A DNA stretch of 10,839 bases from Flavobacteriales bacterium UBA6969 (GTDB lineage: Bacteria > Bacteroidota > Bacteroidia > Flavobacteriales_D > Sanyastnellaceae). Positions 1-6,120 of the stretch are shown in pieces. Both the position numbers and the translations under genes were made by a program. How positions within the stretch are numbered: position 1 is the stretch's first letter; each line of letters begins with the position of its first letter. The stretch lies in assembly GCA_002448555.1 (NCBI GenBank), contig DJYV01000152.1:4857-15695 (forward strand), in the 5' to 3' direction. Under the pieces are notes generated by a model, which searched no databases, was not told the origin of the DNA, and worked only from the letters and a program-made list of their open reading frames with translations.

Positions 1-684
1 GCTCGAGGTCAGAAATGGGTCGTTGACCACCACCAGATGCCGGATGCCTTCGCCGACCGTTTGCTGTCAGACCCTGCGTGTGGCTCAACGTGTGAGCTGT
101 TGGTTGATTTGATCGCAGGGTGGGGCCAATCCGATTCCTTGTCGAACGAGGCAATGGCCTGTTTGTATGTCGGAATCATGACCGATACCGGATCATTTCG
201 GTTTCCCTCCGTGACAGCACATACGCATGCAGTTTTGGCTCATTTCCTCTCCCGTGGCCTGGACCATGCGGCCATTCATCAAAGCACGTTTGACGAGCAA
301 TCGCTAAACCGGGTGCAACTTCAGGGATTCGCCATGAGTGAACGGCTGCATGTGTTCAGTGAATATGGCCTCGCGGTGGTTGGCATCGAACGCGGAGATT
401 TGGACCGGTTCCACTATGAGTCGGGGGATACCGAGGGACTGGTGAATAAGGTACTCGGTCTGGCCGGTGTGCGCGTGGCAATCATGGCACGTGAAGCAGA
501 ACCCAGGTTGATTAAATTGAGTTTGCGGTCTGTCGGGGACTTCAGTGTTCGCGACTTGGCGGCGGCTGAATTTGACGGAGGAGGACACAAGAACGCAGCC
601 GGGGGCATCGTCAAAGGAAAGACCATCCCTGAATTCATTGCTTTTGTCAACACCCGGCTCTCGGATTGGATTGATGTGAGCTGA
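1..684 (+). CDS. nrnA: DHH/DHHA1 family phosphoesterase (NrnA-type), 5' truncated by window edge
   Basis: Frame 1 is open from the first base, so the gene starts upstream of the window; the ATG at 37 is internal. The first residues contain VVDHHQ, the DHH metal-binding motif (25-33). MTDTGSFRF follows near 178-204 (the TD-TG motif with a metal-binding Asp). GGGHKNAAGG at 577-606 is the DHHA1 substrate-binding motif. Members of this family (NrnA) degrade very short RNA oligomers (nanoRNA, pApA) and often dephosphorylate pAp in the cytoplasm, using two Mn ions. About 228 residues are visible; the family is usually about 320-340, so roughly the first 100, including the N-terminal DxD-type metal ligands, are missing from view. 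The stop TGA is two bases before the next ATG, so the two genes are probably cotranscribed. A DHH phosphoesterase directly before a GldI-like lipoprotein is, from memory, a common Flavobacteriia arrangement. The family assignment is firm; the exact substrate is inferred. Confidence 0.93.
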   Translation, partial: ARGQKWVVDHHQMPDAFADRLLSDPACGSTCELLVDLIAGWGQSDSLSNEAMACLYVGIMTDTGSFRFPSVTAHTHAVLAHFLSRGLDHAAIHQSTFDEQSLNRVQLQGFAMSERLHVFSEYGLAVVGIERGDLDRFHYESGDTEGLVNKVLGLAGVRVAIMAREAEPRLIKLSLRSVGDFSVRDLAAAEFDGGGHKNAAGGIVKGKTIPEFIAFVNTRLSDWIDVS

Positions 685-686
685 AC

Positions 687-1700
687 ATGGGGAAATCACT
701 TACGCTCCTTCTCGGTTGCGCCGCGTTGATGGCGTGTGCAGGCTGTAGCCATGATCGCACACCTGAGCCAGTGAACGATGTGGTTACACGAGAGGACCTG
801 CTGGCTTTTAACCAAGAAAAAGCGTTGCGCGAACGGCTGTTCATCGATTCCCTTGTGGCTTCCATGCACAGCTCCGTGATGCCGCATTATGCCGAGACCG
901 CGACCGGATTGCGCGTTTGGTCTTCTGACCCGTTCGATCAACTAGGAGCACCGCTTGCACTTGGCTATACGGTTCATTGGGTAGGGGACTTGATGTTGAC
1001 GGATTCCACAGTTTTGTTCACATGGACGGAGGAAGAGCCTTTGCGCTTTCTGTGGAACCGAAGCGACTGGCCCGCGGGTTTTCACGAGTTGGCCGGCTTG
1101 TTGGCAAATGGTCAGCGCGCTGCATGCCTCGTGCCGTCTCACATGGCCTGGGGTTTGACCGGTTATCCGCCGCTGGTTCCTCAGGAAGCGGTGCTTTTGC
1201 TGAACATTCAGCAACAACTGCTTGGCTCAGGACGGGTTGGATTGGAGGTCTGTTATACATGTCGCCACGTGTGGAATGCCCTTTTGGATGGCATGGAACA
1301 AGGGGTCTGGCCGGGTGATGCGAATTGGATCCAATCACCCGGGTTGGCCGCTTCACCTTGCATGGCCTGGTATGAAACGGATGACGGTTTTGAATTTGAT
1401 GTTCCTGCCAACCATGTCAGCGTGGAAATGCGCACGTTTCGCTTGACTACCACCACGGATGGACCTGAGGATTTGGGTACTTCATCGTGGGATTTTAACC
1501 CTTCGGATGGCGGCCAATTGCTTCCCGCGCTGGCGGACCTACAACGGCTGTATCCGTTGAAGCGCAAATGGGCGTGCTGGTGCCCTGCGGATTTTGTAAT
1601 GGACGAGCCAGGCATGCGCGCCCTCGGGGTTACAAAATCTGATGTATTGGGTTTTCAATGGGAATTCCAGGCAGTGGATGTCCCGCTCAGTGTCCAATGA
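687..1700 (+). CDS. GldI-like lipoprotein with two degenerate FKBP-type domains
   Basis: The 337-residue product begins with a lipoprotein signal: MGKSLTLLL, a short hydrophobic core, then LMACAGC. Cys17 or Cys20 could be the lipidated residue. Residues about 65-177 read like an FKBP peptidyl-prolyl isomerase of the gliding-motility GldI type: an ETATGLRVW lead-in, TVHWVGDLML, WPAGFHELAGLL for the usual IPGWEEGL, then LVPSHMAWGLTG and a final LLLNIQ strand. Residues about 226-330 repeat the same order in weaker form: MAWYETDDGFEF, VSVEMRTFRL, LLPALADLQRL, KRKWACWCPADFV and LGFQWEFQ. The first copy has Trp in place of the usual AYG tyrosine and lacks the usual FDSS Asp; the second lacks most active-site residues. 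Isomerase activity is therefore doubtful and a chaperone or scaffold role is possible. Known GldI proteins are periplasmic lipoproteins needed for gliding. The gene sits two bases after the DHH gene, and its 3' end overlaps the convergent methyltransferase gene by 14 bases. Confidence 0.75.
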   Translation: MGKSLTLLLGCAALMACAGCSHDRTPEPVNDVVTREDLLAFNQEKALRERLFIDSLVASMHSSVMPHYAETATGLRVWSSDPFDQLGAPLALGYTVHWVGDLMLTDSTVLFTWTEEEPLRFLWNRSDWPAGFHELAGLLANGQRAACLVPSHMAWGLTGYPPLVPQEAVLLLNIQQQLLGSGRVGLEVCYTCRHVWNALLDGMEQGVWPGDANWIQSPGLAASPCMAWYETDDGFEFDVPANHVSVEMRTFRLTTTTDGPEDLGTSSWDFNPSDGGQLLPALADLQRLYPLKRKWACWCPADFVMDEPGMRALGVTKSDVLGFQWEFQAVDVPLSVQ

Positions 1701-2391
1701 GAAATAGGCATGGACGTTTGTCCAGATCTGGTGCGCTTCGTCGTTTCCAATCCGAAACGGCGAACGAAGCAATCCACTCGGTCTCGAGTGTAAGGTCGAC
1801 AGCCACGCAAAGTTGTTGGTCCCCTGGGAGGTTGTTCAAGCATTCTTTGAATGCCTGGTCGTTGCGGTAGGGAGGTTCCATGAAGATTTGCGTTTCCTTG
1901 CGTCGAGACAACCCTTCTTTTATTTCCTTCCAGATGCGCTCACGCGTTTGTCGCTCGCGCGGTAAGTAGCCTTTGAAAGCGAACTGTTGGCCATTCATGC
2001 CCGATGCCATGAGGGCCAGCAAAATGCTGCTGGGACCGATGTGTGGTTGCACGCGCCATCCTGCGTTGTGGGCCATTCGAACCGCTGCTGCGCCAGGATC
2101 GGCTACGGCCGGTGCACCTGCATCTGAGATCAAGGCGATGTCCTCATCGATTTTGAACCACTGCAACAAGTCGACCAGGTCCTCAGGTGTGGAGTGTTCG
2201 TTCAACGGGAAGCTCAATTTCCGCTGGGGATTTTCATCGGGGAACGCGTCTTTGAGGAGTCGACGTGCAAATCGGTCGCTTTCAACAATCATGCGGCCGC
2301 ACGATCGCAGCGCTTGCATGGCACTTGCAGGCAAATGTTCAAGTGGAGTTCGCGATCCGAGGGTATTGGGTATGAGGTGAAGAGTCGGCAT
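1687..2391 (-). CDS. SAM-dependent methyltransferase, short RsmI-like paralogue (tetrapyrrole methylase fold)
   Basis: The 234-residue protein has the RsmI layout: an N-terminal strand MPTLHLIPNTLG (classical RsmI has TPIGNL here), IVESDRFARRLLK in place of the EDTRHS region, then ALISDAGAPAVADPG around residues 87-101, the SAM-binding loop. GPSSILLALMASGMN and FKGYLPRERQTR follow. RsmI methylates the 2'-O of C1402 in 16S rRNA. This protein is about 50 residues shorter than E. coli RsmI and differs at the TPIGNL and EDTRHS positions, so it fits the second, uncharacterised RsmI-like protein often annotated in Bacteroidota simply as a SAM-dependent methyltransferase. Its substrate is unknown. 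The ATG at 2391 lies 6 bases after the phosphatase stop, placing it third in the dnaA operon. The TGA at 1687-1689 lies inside the last codons of the convergent lipoprotein gene. Confidence 0.85.
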   Translation of the reverse strand: MPTLHLIPNTLGSRTPLEHLPASAMQALRSCGRMIVESDRFARRLLKDAFPDENPQRKLSFPLNEHSTPEDLVDLLQWFKIDEDIALISDAGAPAVADPGAAAVRMAHNAGWRVQPHIGPSSILLALMASGMNGQQFAFKGYLPRERQTRERIWKEIKEGLSRRKETQIFMEPPYRNDQAFKECLNNLPGDQQLCVAVDLTLETEWIASFAVSDWKRRSAPDLDKRPCLFLIGH

Positions 2392-2397
2392 TCAGGG

Positions 2398-2835
2398 TCA
2401 GTTTGTGGACCAGGATTTCACCCAATTTTCAGCCGCCTCGTCAATCATCGCATACACCTGCTCAAAGCCGCGGTCGCCGCCGTAATAAGGGTCTGGAACA
2501 TCGTGACCATGAACGAATCGTTCTACGCTCGCCGTTCCTGCAGCCATGCGGTTCATGTCGTTCAAGTTTTGAGAATCCATCACCAGGATGTGGTCGAAGG
2601 TAAAGAGGTCTTCCGCCACCAGTGCGCGGGATCGTTGGTCCGTAATGTCGTGCCCATGTGCACGCATCACCTCGATGCTGCGGGCATCTGCGTGGTCACC
2701 TTGGTGCCAACCGGAAGTCCCCGCAGAATCGACATGGAGATTCAAACCGTGCTTTTGAGCATGGTGCTTCAGCAGGCCCTCACCGATGGGAGATCGGCAG
2801 ATGTTACCGAGGCAAACAACGAGGACGCGCTTCAT
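2398..2835 (-). CDS. Low-molecular-weight protein-tyrosine phosphatase
   Basis: The 145-residue product starts MKRVLVVCLGNICRSP. This contains the CX5R phosphate-binding loop with nucleophile Cys8 and Arg14 followed by Ser15. DPYYGG near residues 115-120 supplies the general-acid Asp115. This is the complete LMW-PTP/arsenate-reductase-like fold at the usual length. The enzyme hydrolyses phosphotyrosine (sometimes phosphoarginine) through a cysteinyl-phosphate intermediate in the cytoplasm. The frame stays open 36 codons further upstream to 2943, but that stretch runs inside dnaA and has no family similarity; the ATG at 2833-2835 puts the P-loop at the canonical distance from the N-terminus. 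It begins 20 bases after the dnaA stop and ends 6 bases before the methyltransferase ATG. No partner tyrosine kinase is visible, so its substrate cannot be named. Confidence 0.94.
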   Translation of the reverse strand: MKRVLVVCLGNICRSPIGEGLLKHHAQKHGLNLHVDSAGTSGWHQGDHADARSIEVMRAHGHDITDQRSRALVAEDLFTFDHILVMDSQNLNDMNRMAAGTASVERFVHGHDVPDPYYGGDRGFEQVYAMIDEAAENWVKSWSTN

Positions 2836-2855
2836 GGACGCTGCGCAGGGCAGTT

Positions 2856-4298
2856 TTAGTGGATGGCGAGCTTCTTCTCGAGGTCCTCGAGGTACTTGCG
2901 GAAGTGCTTGTCGGTCTCCTGCAGGTTGTTGACCGTGCGACATGCGTGAAGTACAGTGGCGTGGTCTTTACCACCACAGTGCAGTCCGATATTGGCCAAC
3001 GAGCTCTTCGTCATTTTCTTCGAGAAGTACATGGCGATTTGACGTGCCTGCACAATCTCGCGCTTGCGGGTCTTGCTCTTGAGCAATTCGAGCGGCAAGT
3101 CGAAGTAATCGCAAACGACTTTTTGGATGTAGTCGATGCTGACTTCACGCGCTGTGTTCTTGACAAACTTGTCAATCATTTGCTTCGCGAGGTCGAGGGT
3201 GATGGCCTTCTTGTTCAGGCTGCTCTGCGCGATGAGTGAAATCAATGCGCCTTCTAGTTCACGCACATTCGAAGTGATGCTGTAGGCTAAGTACTCGACA
3301 ACTTCGCGCGGCAGCTCGATGCCGTCGGCGTACATCATTTTCTCCAAGATGGCCATGCGGGTTTCCAATGATGGGACCTGCAAGTCGGCACTCAACCCCC
3401 ACTTGAATCGAGAGAGGAGGCGTTGTTCCATGCCTTGCATTTCAACCGGTGGCTTGTCGCTTGTCAAAACAATTTGCTTACCTGTTTGGTGCAAGTGATT
3501 GAAGATGTGGAAGAAGACGTCTTGGGTCTTCTCTTTGCCGCTGAAGAATTGTACATCATCAATGAGCAAAACATCCACCATCTGGTAGAAGTGACTGAAG
3601 TCGTTGACGGAATTGTTCCGCACCGCATCAATGAACTGGTGGGTGAACTTTTCCGAGCTAACGTAGAGCACGGTGAGTTCGGGGTTGCGTTCCTTGATCT
3701 CCAAACCAATGGCGTGTGCAAGGTGCGTCTTACCAAGACCCGTAGATCCGTAAATCAACAAAGGATTGAAAGAGGTGCCTCCAGGTTTGTTGGCCACGGC
3801 AAATCCCGCCGATCGGGCGAGGCGGTTGCATTCCCCTTCAATGAATTGTCCAAAGTTGTAGTTGGGATTCAGGTTGGAATCGATGTTGAGCTTGCGAAGC
3901 CCCGGAATGACGAATGGATTCTTGATTGGGGTGTCGTGAATTCCAGTTGACATGGGGACAGCAGGATTCTGAGTGGCCTGGCGGTTGGCCATAGGCATCT
4001 TGACAGCATAGGGGCTCGCTTGGCTGGTGCCTGTTGCTCCAGCGTTCTCCATGATGATGCTGTATTCGAGGCGTGCATCTGGACCGAGTTCCTTGAGGAT
4101 GGTCTTGCTCAGCAGTTGGATGTAGTGTTCTTCCAACCACTCGTAGAAAAATTGCGATGGTACTTGGATGGTCAATACCTTGTCCTCAAGCTTGAGTGCT
4201 TTGATGGGGGCAAACCAGGTCTTGTACGCTTGGCTGCTGATGTTGTCTTTGATTACTTCTAGGCAGTTGTTCCAAATGGACAAGTGGTCTTGGCTCAT
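2856..4298 (-). CDS. dnaA: Chromosomal replication initiator protein DnaA
   Basis: The 480-residue protein shows the four-domain DnaA layout. Domain I covers residues about 1-85 (WNNCLEVIK, AYKTWFAPIKAL). A short low-complexity linker spans about 86-125. The AAA+ core has Walker A GSTGLGKTH (184-192), Walker B VLLIDDVQF (243-251), sensor I IVLTSDKPP (276-284), an arginine-finger region EQRLLSRFKWGL (291-302) and sensor II NVRELEGAL (344-352). Domain IV ends with the DNA-binding signature CGGKDHATVLHACRTV (441-456). It is an ATP-dependent initiator that binds DnaA boxes and melts the origin. The frame extends 28 codons upstream to a GTG at 4382, but the ATG at 4296-4298 gives the usual N-terminus MSQDHLSIWNN. 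No Shine-Dalgarno sequence is evident, as is typical of Bacteroidota. It is the first gene of an operon with the phosphatase and the RsmI-like methyltransferase, and diverges from the thioesterase gene across a 328-base AT-rich gap. Confidence 0.98.
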   Translation of the reverse strand: MSQDHLSIWNNCLEVIKDNISSQAYKTWFAPIKALKLEDKVLTIQVPSQFFYEWLEEHYIQLLSKTILKELGPDARLEYSIIMENAGATGTSQASPYAVKMPMANRQATQNPAVPMSTGIHDTPIKNPFVIPGLRKLNIDSNLNPNYNFGQFIEGECNRLARSAGFAVANKPGGTSFNPLLIYGSTGLGKTHLAHAIGLEIKERNPELTVLYVSSEKFTHQFIDAVRNNSVNDFSHFYQMVDVLLIDDVQFFSGKEKTQDVFFHIFNHLHQTGKQIVLTSDKPPVEMQGMEQRLLSRFKWGLSADLQVPSLETRMAILEKMMYADGIELPREVVEYLAYSITSNVRELEGALISLIAQSSLNKKAITLDLAKQMIDKFVKNTAREVSIDYIQKVVCDYFDLPLELLKSKTRKREIVQARQIAMYFSKKMTKSSLANIGLHCGGKDHATVLHACRTVNNLQETDKHFRKYLEDLEKKLAIH

Positions 4299-4435
4299 GG
4301 TGAAATGGGCTAGTTGGTCAGGTTGCAAAAAGAGTGGATGGATCGTTAGCTTCGGCCGAAAAACCGGTGCCTGAATCCGCACGCAAGATTCTGATAAACT
4401 CCCGGAAAAAAAAATCGATTGGGGGTTGACTTTTT

Positions 4436-4603
4436 GGTTTTTTCGTTTGTAGCGGGCATCGTTCTAAAACTCAGTCGTTATTCGTCGATGATAATATACG
4501 GTTAGTAAAATATATAAAGTCCAAAGCTCTGAAAACGAACGTTTTGACCAACATCCACTTTTTATGAAGTCCTGGCAAAGTGGTATTTTCGTTCGTTGTA
4601 GCG
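4436..4603. repeat. Imperfect direct repeat pair upstream of dnaA
   Basis: GGTTTTTTCGTTTGTAGCG at 4436-4454 reappears at 4582-4603 as GGTATTTTCG followed by TTCGTTGTAGCG. The second copy differs by one substitution and a three-base insertion. Both copies are in the same orientation, 127 bases apart, inside the divergent intergenic region. They could be duplicated regulator or initiator sites, or coincidence in an AT-rich stretch. Confidence 0.35.
4532..4545. repeat. Short perfect inverted repeat, possible operator
   Basis: AAAACG-AA-CGTTTT is a 6-base inverted repeat around a 2-base centre, seen directly in the sequence. It lies 82 bases upstream of the thioesterase ATG and 234 bases upstream of the dnaA ATG. 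It is too short and too A/T-terminated for a convincing terminator stem, but its symmetry suits a dimeric DNA-binding protein. No regulator gene is present in the window to assign it to. Confidence 0.35.
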
Positions 4604-4613
4604 TTTTTGCTCA

Positions 4614-4622
4614 TTATCCAAG
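4614..4622 (+). promoter_or_regulatory. DnaA-box-like site (weak)
   Basis: TTATCCAAG matches the consensus TTATCCACA at the first seven of nine positions. It lies four bases before the thioesterase ATG. Only weaker partial matches were found elsewhere in the gap (ACATCCACT at 4551-4559; AGTGGATGG at 4333-4341 on the opposite strand). One near-match is not enough to call an origin; it could serve dnaA autoregulation or be chance. Confidence 0.25.
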
Positions 4623-4626
4623 AATT

Positions 4627-5037
4627 ATGGTTCATAAGTACGAGATGCGTGTACGGTATTCCGACACAGATCAAATGCAACGGCTTCATCACGCCGCTTA
4701 CGTCGAGTACCTCGAAGTGGTTCGAATTGAATTTCTGCGTGCGTTGGGATTTTCATACAGTCGGTTGGAGCAATCGGGTTACTTATTGCCTGTGAGCACC
4801 TTACAAGTAAAGTATCACCGCGGTGTCGAGTACGATGAGGTGCTATCGTTTGACACCCGGGTTCAAGTCAACAGTAAAATCCGGTTGACGTTTGCAAGTG
4901 AAATTCGTGCAGCGGATGCGCTTGTTGCCACGGCGACCGTTGAACTGGCATGCATTGATTCTGTTCGCCACCGTCCCTGCAGGTTGCCCAAAGATCTGTT
5001 GCACGCCCTCCAAAAAGCATCAACCGAGGTTGAATAG
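4627..5037 (+). CDS. Acyl-CoA thioesterase, 4HBT/YbgC-type hotdog fold
   Basis: The 136-residue product begins MVHKYEMRVRYSDTDQMQ, followed by HHAAYVEYLEVVRIEFLRALG. This is the single-hotdog 4-hydroxybenzoyl-CoA/YbgC thioesterase pattern, with the catalytic Asp expected at Asp15 and the HHxxY motif at 21-25. LPVSTLQVKYHRGVEYDEVL supplies the following central strands. These enzymes hydrolyse acyl-CoA thioesters in the cytoplasm, usually as tetramers. The frame is open to an ATG at 4564, but the extra 21 residues have no family similarity and the internal ATG gives the standard N-terminus. In the usual DQMG motif the Gly is replaced by Gln18, which may affect the active-site turn. It is transcribed divergently from dnaA, a neighbourhood that recurs in Flavobacteriia as far as I recall. 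Its 3' end overlaps the convergent glycosyltransferase gene by 18 bases. Confidence 0.9.
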   Translation: MVHKYEMRVRYSDTDQMQRLHHAAYVEYLEVVRIEFLRALGFSYSRLEQSGYLLPVSTLQVKYHRGVEYDEVLSFDTRVQVNSKIRLTFASEIRAADALVATATVELACIDSVRHRPCRLPKDLLHALQKASTEVE

Positions 5038-6120
5038 CGAGTGGATTTCTTTGTGGGCGGTGCGTGCCACGTGGGGCCAGTAAAATTTCGTTGCGGTTGC
5101 ATGCGCGAGTGTTCGGCCGTGCGCAATGTCCTTTTGCCAGTTAACCCAATGCGCTGATCGTTCTTCCGCATGCTCAAATAGAAAGGCATTCGGTACCCAA
5201 CTGGGGTATGCTTGAGCCGATTTCAAAATGGGTATGACGCCGTGAGACATGGCCTCTGCGACGCTCACCCCGAAATACTCTTGCACCGGTTCGTGGAGAA
5301 CGAAGTCGCATGATTGAAGCAAGGCCGTGTACGTTTCATGCGTAGCCGCATACCCATCGTGTAGGATTCGGTCGCGGTAGCGCTGGCGAATGGATTGGAG
5401 TACCGTAGGCACTTCAGCAAATTGTTGGCCGCACAGGATGAGCTTGAAATCGTGTCCTTCGGCTTCGAGGTCATTGAGGTGTTCCGCAAATTTGTCGGGT
5501 CCTTTGTCGTTGGACCATCGGTGGTTCCAAAGGATGGTCGGAGGTGCACCAACAGGGCGCTCAACGTCAACCGCAGCCGGCGCATCAATTCCGACGGGGA
5601 GCACGCTTGATTTTTCCGCCAAAGCGTTCATGGAATACCCCGTTTTGCAATCCGGCATGCATTTGATGAACTGCTCGGCGGCGTGTATGAAGACGTCGCG
5701 GTGATAGGATGAATTGAACCAAACCCAATCGGCCGCCACAGTGGACTGGATGTTGATGAACTGATAGGTGTGGTGTAGGCCACGAACTTTTTCGGCGTCC
5801 CCTTCATTCCAGGGGAAGGTCAGTTGATTTTCGTGGAAATACTGGATAACGGGGATGTCCCTCCACGCCGCGGGCAGCAATCCTTTCAGGCTCGCTACAT
5901 CCAGCATGTCTGTCGTGAGTATCAAGTCGGGTAAGGATGCCGCCGCCGCCTGCCGCGCAAATTCGCCACCTGCTCCGTGCATCCGCCATTTCCAATGCTT
6001 GCCGGGCATTGTCCACAGTTCCACAGCCGTCCCTTGAATCTGAGAGAGGTGCTTTTGCATGCCCTTGGCCCAGTGCGCATGGGAACCGGTGTGGTAAGGA
6101 TCGAGGAGGAGTGCCTTCAT
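5020..6120 (-). CDS. DUF3524/GT4 glycosyltransferase, homologue of tRNA-queuosine alpha-mannosyltransferase (QTMAN/GTDC1)
   Basis: The 366-residue protein begins MKALLLDPYHTGSHAHWAKG and continues with MPGKHWKWRMHGAG (38-51), LTTDMLDVASLKGLLP (68-83), YFHENQLTFPW (94-104) and VWFNSSYHRDVF (133-144). These motifs, in this order, are those of the DUF3524 N-terminal domain found in GTDC1/QTMAN. The C-terminal GT-B half has ILWNHRWSNDKGPDKF (196-211) and a GT4-type EX7E motif between Glu281 and Glu289 (EYFGVSVAEA). In vertebrates QTMAN transfers mannose from GDP-mannose to queuosine-34 of tRNA-Asp. Whether this bacterial relative does the same is an inference from family membership. The ATG at 6118-6120 overlaps the stop of the upstream nuclease gene as ATGA, which fixes the start and suggests translational coupling. 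It is the last gene of the minus-strand run and ends inside the thioesterase gene. No queuosine-synthesis gene is in the window. Confidence 0.85.
   Translation of the reverse strand: MKALLLDPYHTGSHAHWAKGMQKHLSQIQGTAVELWTMPGKHWKWRMHGAGGEFARQAAAASLPDLILTTDMLDVASLKGLLPAAWRDIPVIQYFHENQLTFPWNEGDAEKVRGLHHTYQFINIQSTVAADWVWFNSSYHRDVFIHAAEQFIKCMPDCKTGYSMNALAEKSSVLPVGIDAPAAVDVERPVGAPPTILWNHRWSNDKGPDKFAEHLNDLEAEGHDFKLILCGQQFAEVPTVLQSIRQRYRDRILHDGYAATHETYTALLQSCDFVLHEPVQEYFGVSVAEAMSHGVIPILKSAQAYPSWVPNAFLFEHAEERSAHWVNWQKDIAHGRTLAHATATKFYWPHVARTAHKEIHSLFNLG
6117..6120 (-). other. ATGA stop/start overlap
   Basis: The TGA of the S1/P1-type gene (6117-6119) and the ATG of the glycosyltransferase (6118-6120) share bases on the minus strand. 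This supports coupled translation and decides between the ATG at 6120 and the in-frame start ten codons upstream. Confidence 0.8.

Larger units (their letters stand above)
4299..4626. other. Divergent intergenic region between dnaA and the thioesterase gene
   Basis: This 328-base gap is clearly more AT-rich than its surroundings, especially 4458-4520, and must contain the promoters for both dnaA (leftward) and the thioesterase (rightward). It holds a nine-A tract at 4406-4414, the inverted repeat at 4532-4545, a loosely repeated GT-rich block (4436-4454 and 4582-4603), and a DnaA-box-like TTATCCAAG at 4614-4622. A clean Bacteroidota promoter (TTTG, about 19 bases, TAnnTTTG) was searched for by eye on both strands. 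Only partial matches were found, for example TATTTTCG at 4584-4591 without a suitably spaced upstream box. No coding sequence in the gap is convincing. Confidence 0.6.

Noticed and set aside
2194..2859. 221-codon open frame on the plus strand opposite the phosphatase and methyltransferase genes
   Set aside because: Antisense shadow of two well-supported genes; its translation shows no recognisable domain.
3423..3950. 175-codon open frame on the plus strand opposite dnaA
   Set aside because: It mirrors the conserved AAA+ core of dnaA and has no family features of its own.
4299..4382. N-terminal extension of DnaA to a GTG at 4382
   Set aside because: The 28 extra residues do not resemble DnaA domain I, which begins at the ATG at 4298.
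4401..4425. CCCGG, nine-A tract and GGGGG as a possible hairpin terminator
   Set aside because: The arms do not pair well enough, and no gene ends there; the neighbours diverge from this point.
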